Notes under the pieces: generated by a model | Told to the model about the DNA's origin: nothing | The model's input: the letters and a program-made list of their open reading frames with translations, nothing else | The model's database searches: none | Shown: positions 5,401-8,172 of the stretch, one piece after another | Numbering within the stretch: the first letter of the stretch is position 1 | Layout: the number at the start of each line of letters is the position of its first letter | Translations under genes and position numbers: made by a program | Assembly (NCBI GenBank): GCA_946055445.1 | Contig: CAMGGF010000048.1 | Coordinates: 1-8,172 of the forward strand | Direction: 5' to 3' | Source: an uncultured Ruminococcus sp. | Lineage (GTDB): Bacteria; Bacillota; Clostridia; Oscillospirales; Acutalibacteraceae | DNA length: 8,172 nt

Positions 5401-7692
5401 GCTAACGACGGTGAGCCCATTGTGACCACCTCGAACTTCATTACCGCCGCGGCGGCACAGGACGATACCGTGAACATGGTTACCGTTTTGAACAACGCCG
5501 GTCCATTTAACGACGTTACCGTGAAGATGTGGAACATCTATGTCGATGAAAACACACCGCTCAGCGCAATCGAAGGCTACAAGATGTATGTTGGTACAAC
5601 ATCTGCGCAAGCGCGTAAGCTTTGGATCGCAGGCTTCGGTTACCTGACCTTGAACGCTGACGGCTCCGTCACCTTCCAGGCTGACCAGGCAAACGCTTTC
5701 ACTTGGACAAAGAATGTTTACGAAGAAGGCAAATCAGCAGTAACAACAACTCTTGCTCCCGCTGACTGCGTAACGCCGGTCGAAGGCGGCGTTCCGGCGT
5801 TCTGGAAATGGAACAACGACCATTCAGGCACCGAGTTCGGCACCAAAAAAGACTGGGCCGAGACGTATAACCAGCAGTATGCGGTCGATAAAGTGAACTT
5901 CAACCGCGCAATGTATCCGGATGACTTCACCGTATTCGCCTTTACTGCAAAATGCTCGATTTACGGCTATAAAAACTCGTTTAACAAACCCACGAAGGTG
6001 GTCGACTTCACTTCAAAGCCTTCTTTGATCTTCTACAACTCCTACGGCTTAGAGGGCCTCATTCAGAGAGCGTTGAACTCCAACAGAGTTGCTGAAGACT
6101 ACACAACCGAGTCCTGGAACGCTTACATTGCCGCTTTGAAAGCCGCAATCGCAGAGTTCTACATGGCAAAAACAGCCGCGACCTTCGTTTCTGACCACCA
6201 GACGAACGGCATCTCCGACTTCAAGACCGCAGGTGAAAACCTCACGGCGGCGATTGAAGGCTTGGTGGCAGTAACCGAGTCTGCGTCCTCCGCGAGCGAC
6301 TACACGGCTGAAGAAAAAGCAGTTCTGAATTCCTTGAAGGCTACGCTTGACGCCCAGGGCAAAAAGGAAAACCTCAACAACAAGAACTACATTATGTATC
6401 GTTGGCTGAAATACTACAATGAGTATGCTTGGCTCAACGGCATTTACGACAACGCACAGATTCCTTCGGGCATTGCGAACAACAAGTTGACCGGCGTTCC
6501 GTCCGACAACGACACCATCGCCGCAGTCATCGCAGCAGCACCCGCTAACAAGCAGGGCGCATTGAATGCAATGGTTGTTGCACCCACCGCAGAAGAATCC
6601 GAAGCGGCGGCAAAAGCAAAAGCAGACTTCACTGAAAACCTGCCCACACTTGACCTGACCTCTATTCAGGTTGATATGGCACAGATGGCGCAGTATGAAT
6701 CTCGCTTGATTGCACGCCAGGCTTCCACCTATTATTTGGCTGATGCCTATAATATGGTGAAAGGCATTACTGACCCGAGCGCTTACACGGCTGAATCCTG
6801 GGCGAAGTTCAACGCAGCAAGAACTGCGGCTTACAATGTCGCGGCTGAGCCTACTTCGACTCCCGCACAGATTCACGAAGCAAGATATGACCTTCTTGTG
6901 GCTTACAAGGCATTGACAAAGGCAGGCACGGATGTTGACCTCACCGCTCTCAGAGATGTGATGGCGTATGTTGACACCATCTGCGCAAATCCGACCTTGT
7001 TCCAGCCCACAGCGGCTTCCGGCTATGCTACCCTCGATGAGGCTCTTGCGGCTGTATTTGCAGAAGCAGGCGTGAAAGTAACTGTCGATGACGACACTTA
7101 CTACATCGGCGGCGGCGACACCGGCGCGGCTTGGCTCGACGAAGCAGGCATGAGAACTGCACTCGAAGCACAGGAAACGGTTGACCGTGTTGTCAAAGAA
7201 ATCAAAGCAGAACTTGCAAACATCGAGAGCGCCATCAAGGTTGTCCCCGATGAAGCGGTTTCCGGCAACACCACAACAGTTGACTATCAAGACCTGATTG
7301 TTGACGGTATCAAACCCGGCACAATCAACAACGCCGCTGACCTCCTGAAACTCGTTAAGACTACCGCACCGGCAGGCTACACTGCAAAACTTGCAGTTGC
7401 TGCTTCCGCAGCCGTTGGCTTCGGTACCGGCACAAAGGTTGTCTTGACTGTTGACGGTATCGCGGGTCTCGAAATCAAACATACCGTTATGGTTTACGGT
7501 GATGTAAACGGCGACGGCGCTATCGACGCATTCGACGCGGCTCTTATCTCTATGGATATTGCCGGCACGAAACTTGCAGGCGACTTCGCAGTTGCGGGCG
7601 ACGCTTCCGGCGACGCTGCAATCACCGCAGCAGACTATGCTTTGGTTGCGAACTACGCAGTAGGCAACGCAGCAATCGCACAGACTCGCTGA
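2419..7692 (+). CDS. Giant secreted protein with FIVAR-like modules and a C-terminal type I dockerin
   Basis: This is a predicted extracellular protein of 1,757 residues whose biochemical function I do not recognise. Residues 1-27 are a Sec signal peptide (MKKSTKLL..., cleavage after ASA). Residues 28 to about 890 are mainly helical, rich in segments such as LLPGLLSLI-like hydrophobic helices, with an aromatic-rich patch (QWGNGWEFYHVDF...NWEWQAPAW). Residues of about 895-1060 look beta-rich. FIVAR-like helical modules lie near 1220-1285 and 1447-1502. A beta module near 1619-1694 (VGFGTGTKVVLTVDG) directly precedes the dockerin (about 1691-1750), as in many clostridial secreted proteins. No LPXTG sorting signal, S-layer homology domain, catalytic domain or carbohydrate-binding module is evident. 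By family knowledge the dockerin docks onto a cohesin. An adhesive or scaffold-bound surface role is inference. The gene appears monocistronic, with its own promoter and long leader. Phe, Asn, Asp and Tyr codons prefer C endings, suggesting high expression. Confidence 0.95.
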   Translation: MKKSTKLLSVILAVVMIFSCMSVMASAYQAYDDSQEAVYTSNDTGLSMLLTDEQRASWVLDIVNNLLATVNIKTSVPVVGTIDFTSLDAVCDTLSSLKGLIGFAGIGLDLGIIEQLDLSTIDGKESISNAVGMLDELVVFLDNNVDTLGNIIGTGVSFGILGGAIPVDLTKVNEILVNLDDFLKGTFYGLGARKISNGIGDDPDLPNAPLWKNMDPASKPTLDKIVKDLVVNLLTTPRHTENITDPSQNLICTNPEAYGATAAMIHSELAVDAAGKPVLDDKGNQVTWYYIYGTIDGTGAWKFTEASTASNGTDDKNYITHWNVDSSLLKDFDTSILDFETKTLYQMLGDALPWAYDTFGAPNLDGQLRATIMQFCGAVNRAETNETITAQLQEKVLAYQAIEDANGASGKGMLSDAMEAKVGEAGNYNFQYISLSGANINTMPDDLYYVVQWGNGWEFYHVDFSQMAGEKLELFKMVNWEWQAPAWSEIMPALDSTADSYLRNITDAIGKILNKAVLNLQWAYDSASEDNAHFEANVMGLVRKVLKTAPNLIYGKNDAYKAEAIDTQTDEQVIAVLGVDIIEWLMPAIVIPADVDCLEAIVVYGLREFIAEILPEYNWDTQIKAAATDADYLNIALDMGASIGVYYLKNVMGLGTTTNGNGTTTYTAPDSYIAPSADCATGWNAKLNYVVDNILQLWVPDLTSKIVARNATVFSGTDALDKLSVIFNALFPGLLSLISGCSATIGDGTNKACVVDLKVVKDLIAGILDLEIEPIAAKLYRNSTGYGNKKLYNAVVNILIDLTTGLGFNDSTDYAALVTSLNNALNAANPLDYLVTNANLKVTVKNLLWSITDTANKGMWVQDLLAILMQVTGKMDDMVLNGIDQTIDQFKYVGSTAPVITTNITLDTDGLKSVWYDGGYRSGNFVQDGAYSGLLTKLEIVDLEGKVVATKDINATLAPNATYTATITGVAGNDAAAYTLKSYVIVTLPDGTTKANDGEPIVTTSNFITAAAAQDDTVNMVTVLNNAGPFNDVTVKMWNIYVDENTPLSAIEGYKMYVGTTSAQARKLWIAGFGYLTLNADGSVTFQADQANAFTWTKNVYEEGKSAVTTTLAPADCVTPVEGGVPAFWKWNNDHSGTEFGTKKDWAETYNQQYAVDKVNFNRAMYPDDFTVFAFTAKCSIYGYKNSFNKPTKVVDFTSKPSLIFYNSYGLEGLIQRALNSNRVAEDYTTESWNAYIAALKAAIAEFYMAKTAATFVSDHQTNGISDFKTAGENLTAAIEGLVAVTESASSASDYTAEEKAVLNSLKATLDAQGKKENLNNKNYIMYRWLKYYNEYAWLNGIYDNAQIPSGIANNKLTGVPSDNDTIAAVIAAAPANKQGALNAMVVAPTAEESEAAAKAKADFTENLPTLDLTSIQVDMAQMAQYESRLIARQASTYYLADAYNMVKGITDPSAYTAESWAKFNAARTAAYNVAAEPTSTPAQIHEARYDLLVAYKALTKAGTDVDLTALRDVMAYVDTICANPTLFQPTAASGYATLDEALAAVFAEAGVKVTVDDDTYYIGGGDTGAAWLDEAGMRTALEAQETVDRVVKEIKAELANIESAIKVVPDEAVSGNTTTVDYQDLIVDGIKPGTINNAADLLKLVKTTAPAGYTAKLAVAASAAVGFGTGTKVVLTVDGIAGLEIKHTVMVYGDVNGDGAIDAFDAALISMDIAGTKLAGDFAVAGDASGDAAITAADYALVANYAVGNAAIAQTR
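6076..6273 (+). other. FIVAR-like module 1 of the dockerin protein
   Basis: Residues of about 1220-1285 match the pattern of this three-helix module: DYTTESWNAYIAALKAAIAE, then a variable middle, then a closing helix LTAAIEGLVAV. FIVAR modules are found as spacers or ligand-contacting elements in large Gram-positive surface proteins. The specific binding partner cannot be deduced. Confidence 0.7.
6757..6924 (+). other. FIVAR-like module 2 of the dockerin protein
   Basis: Residues of about 1447-1502 repeat the module signature: AYTAESWAKFNAARTAAYNV, then STPAQIHEARYDLLVAYKAL. The [DA]YT[TA]ESW start and the alanine-rich helices are shared with module 1, so the two are divergent repeats. Confidence 0.75.
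7489..7668 (+). other. Type I dockerin domain of the secreted protein
   Basis: Calcium loop 1 is complete: D1695, N1697, D1699, D1703 and D1706 in GDVNGDGAIDAFD. Loop 2 (D1728, S1730, D1732, T1736, D1739 in GDASGDAAITAAD) keeps the spacing but has Ser and Thr at two ligand positions and Ala in place of the conserved Gly. The residues at the usual cohesin-recognition positions 10-11 are A1704-F1705 and A1737-A1738. By family knowledge, dockerins bind cohesins. No cohesin is encoded in this window. Confidence 0.9.
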
Positions 7693-7706
7693 GTTCTTGA
7701 ATTATA

Positions 7707-7728
7707 GGGCGGGGGCCAGCTCCCGCCC
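7707..7728 (+). terminator. GC-rich stem after the dockerin gene, possible terminator
   Basis: GGGCGGG (7707-7713) pairs with CCCGCCC (7722-7728) around an 8-nt loop, starting 14 bases after the stop codon. No U tract follows, so Rho-independent termination is doubtful. The minus-strand reading CTACGGGGCGGG resembles the short repeats at 1488-1537, so it may instead be another repeat copy. Confidence 0.4.
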
Positions 7729-7751
7729 CGTAGGAAAACGCACTTCTCAAC

Positions 7752-7800
7752 CGCCCCACTCGTGGGGAGGTGGCACGCCGAAAGGCGTGCCGGAGGGGCG
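7752..7800. repeat. Double-hairpin intergenic repeat
   Basis: CCCCAC-TC-GTGGGG (7754-7767) is followed by a perfect 8-bp stem, GGCACGCC-GAAA-GGCGTGCC (7772-7791), with a GNRA-type tetraloop. The flanks CGCCCC (7752-7757) and GGGGCG (7795-7800) can pair as an alternative closing helix around the whole element. The compact, symmetric design fits an intergenic repeat unit of the kind seen in gut Clostridia. Confidence 0.65.
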
Positions 7801-7878
7801 CGGGCGGGCACAGTTCGCCCCTACAAATTCGTAGGGAACGGTCTCGACCGTTCCGCGGGCGCGCATTGCACGCCCTAC
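7797..7878. repeat. Second cluster of short GC-rich palindromic repeats
   Basis: Three elements related to those at 1488-1617 occur in opposite orientation and reverse order. D' (7797-7824) ends in CGCCCCTAC. C (7831-7854) has the perfect palindrome GGAACGGTC-TC-GACCGTTCC after GTAG. A' (7855-7878) forms GGGCGCGC-ATT-GCACGCCC followed by CTAC. No gene is present. Confidence 0.8.
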
Positions 7879-7884
7879 AAACCC

Positions 7885-7905
7885 GCATTGTGAAATACAC
7901 AATGC
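7885..7905. repeat. 8-bp hairpin
   Basis: GCATTGTG (7885-7892) and CACAATGC (7898-7905) pair perfectly around AAATA. There is no U tract on the plus strand and no clear role. It may be the edge of the neighbouring repeat cluster. Confidence 0.5.
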
Positions 7906-8042
7906 AAACGCAATGAAAAATCCCTGCGCCGTGCTTCTCCGGTGCGGCGTGGGGAAGAAAGACACTCTCCACCGCGTTCGCGCGGGTATAATGTGCATAT
8001 CCTTTCACGGCAAAGCGGCTTTTTGCTGAAGTCACCACACTG

Positions 8043-8094
8043 TTTGCGTGCTTGATTTTCAGAGTGATAGCTGTCAATCAAACCGCACGGCGAA
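8043..8094. other. Extended imperfect hairpin in the intergenic region
   Basis: TTTG (8043-8046) pairs with CGAA (8091-8094), CGTGC (8047-8051) with GCACG (8085-8089), and TTGATT (8052-8057) with AATCAA (8076-8081). A 3-nt bulge (8082-8084) and an inner CAG/CTG pair complete the fold. It lies 29 bases before the -35 box of the next promoter. It could be a small RNA element or an operator. Neither is demonstrated. Confidence 0.45.
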
Positions 8095-8123
8095 ATGCTT
8101 TGCTTGTCGCAGAAAAATTTCTG

Positions 8124-8152
8124 TTGACTTTTTGCCGCGGAAACTGTATATT
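8124..8152 (+). promoter_or_regulatory. Housekeeping-type promoter reading out of the window
   Basis: TTGACT (8124-8129) and TATATT (8147-8152) are spaced by 17 bp. Transcription should start near 8159 toward a gene beyond the right edge. Sequence and spacing closely resemble the promoter at 2013-2041. Confidence 0.8.
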
Positions 8153-8172
8153 ATATGGGAAGAAAATATAAG

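Noticed and set aside
2839..5610. Very long antisense open frame of 923 codons inside the dockerin gene
   Set aside because: It is in exact codon register with the sense gene, so it stays open because the gene avoids TTA, CTA and TCA. Its translation is rich in His, Cys and Arg with no recognisable domain, and the sense strand has a signal peptide, dockerin and ribosome binding site.
6049..7482. Antisense open frame of 477 codons
   Set aside because: It has the same register and the same codon-bias cause as the longer one, and it crosses the conserved FIVAR-like modules on the sense strand.
7926..7957. Second pseudoknot from CGCCG/CGGCG and CTTCTCC/GGGGAAG
   Set aside because: The connecting loop across the first stem would be only 1 nt, which is sterically too short. 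The pairings are more likely alternatives.
7987..7992. TATAAT as a promoter -10 box
   Set aside because: No -35-like hexamer is present at 16-18 bases upstream, and it directly follows a GC-rich TTCG hairpin.

Overview
This window looks like chromosomal DNA from an uncultured Gram-positive anaerobe of the class Clostridia (Bacillota), probably a gut Oscillospirales/Ruminococcaceae-like lineage. The reasons are an archaeal/eukaryotic-type prolyl-tRNA synthetase with a C-terminal zinc domain, consensus housekeeping promoters with 17-bp spacers, a perfect AGGAGG ribosome binding site, a Gram-positive Sec signal peptide, and a very large secreted protein ending in a type I dockerin. The taxonomic placement is inference. 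No 16S or other marker is present.

Layout. Positions 1-1389 hold the proS gene, which lacks only its first few codons and is followed by a textbook intrinsic terminator (1417-1446). Positions 1447-2012 hold no gene. They contain a cluster of short GC-rich palindromic repeats (1488-1617), an 87-bp imperfect inverted repeat of the widespread GAGCGAAGCGAAG type (1620-1706), an A+T-rich stretch, and an 11-bp inverted repeat (1946-1980). A near-consensus promoter (2013-2041) then drives a leader of about 370 nt (2048-2418). The leader carries a 74-nt extended hairpin, a 12-bp hairpin, further helices, a sterically well-formed H-type pseudoknot (2326-2367) and a hairpin just before the ribosome binding site. 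Positions 2419-7692 encode a secreted protein of 1,757 residues. It has a signal peptide, about 1,200 residues I do not recognise, two FIVAR-like helical modules, a pre-dockerin beta module and a C-terminal dockerin. Positions 7693-8172 are intergenic: a GC-rich stem after the stop, hairpin repeats, a second short-repeat cluster, an extended hairpin (8043-8094), and a second promoter (8124-8152) firing to the right into sequence outside the window.

How it fits together. proS is housekeeping and ends in its own terminator. The dockerin gene appears to be a monocistronic unit, and its own promoter, strong ribosome binding site and C-ending codon preference suggest abundant expression. The dockerin implies attachment to a cohesin-bearing partner encoded elsewhere. 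No cohesin, carbohydrate-active enzyme or sortase motif is visible here.

The most interesting signals are the long structured leader RNA, which I cannot assign to a known family, and the arrangement of short repeats on the two sides of the dockerin gene, which read as reverse complements of each other in order.
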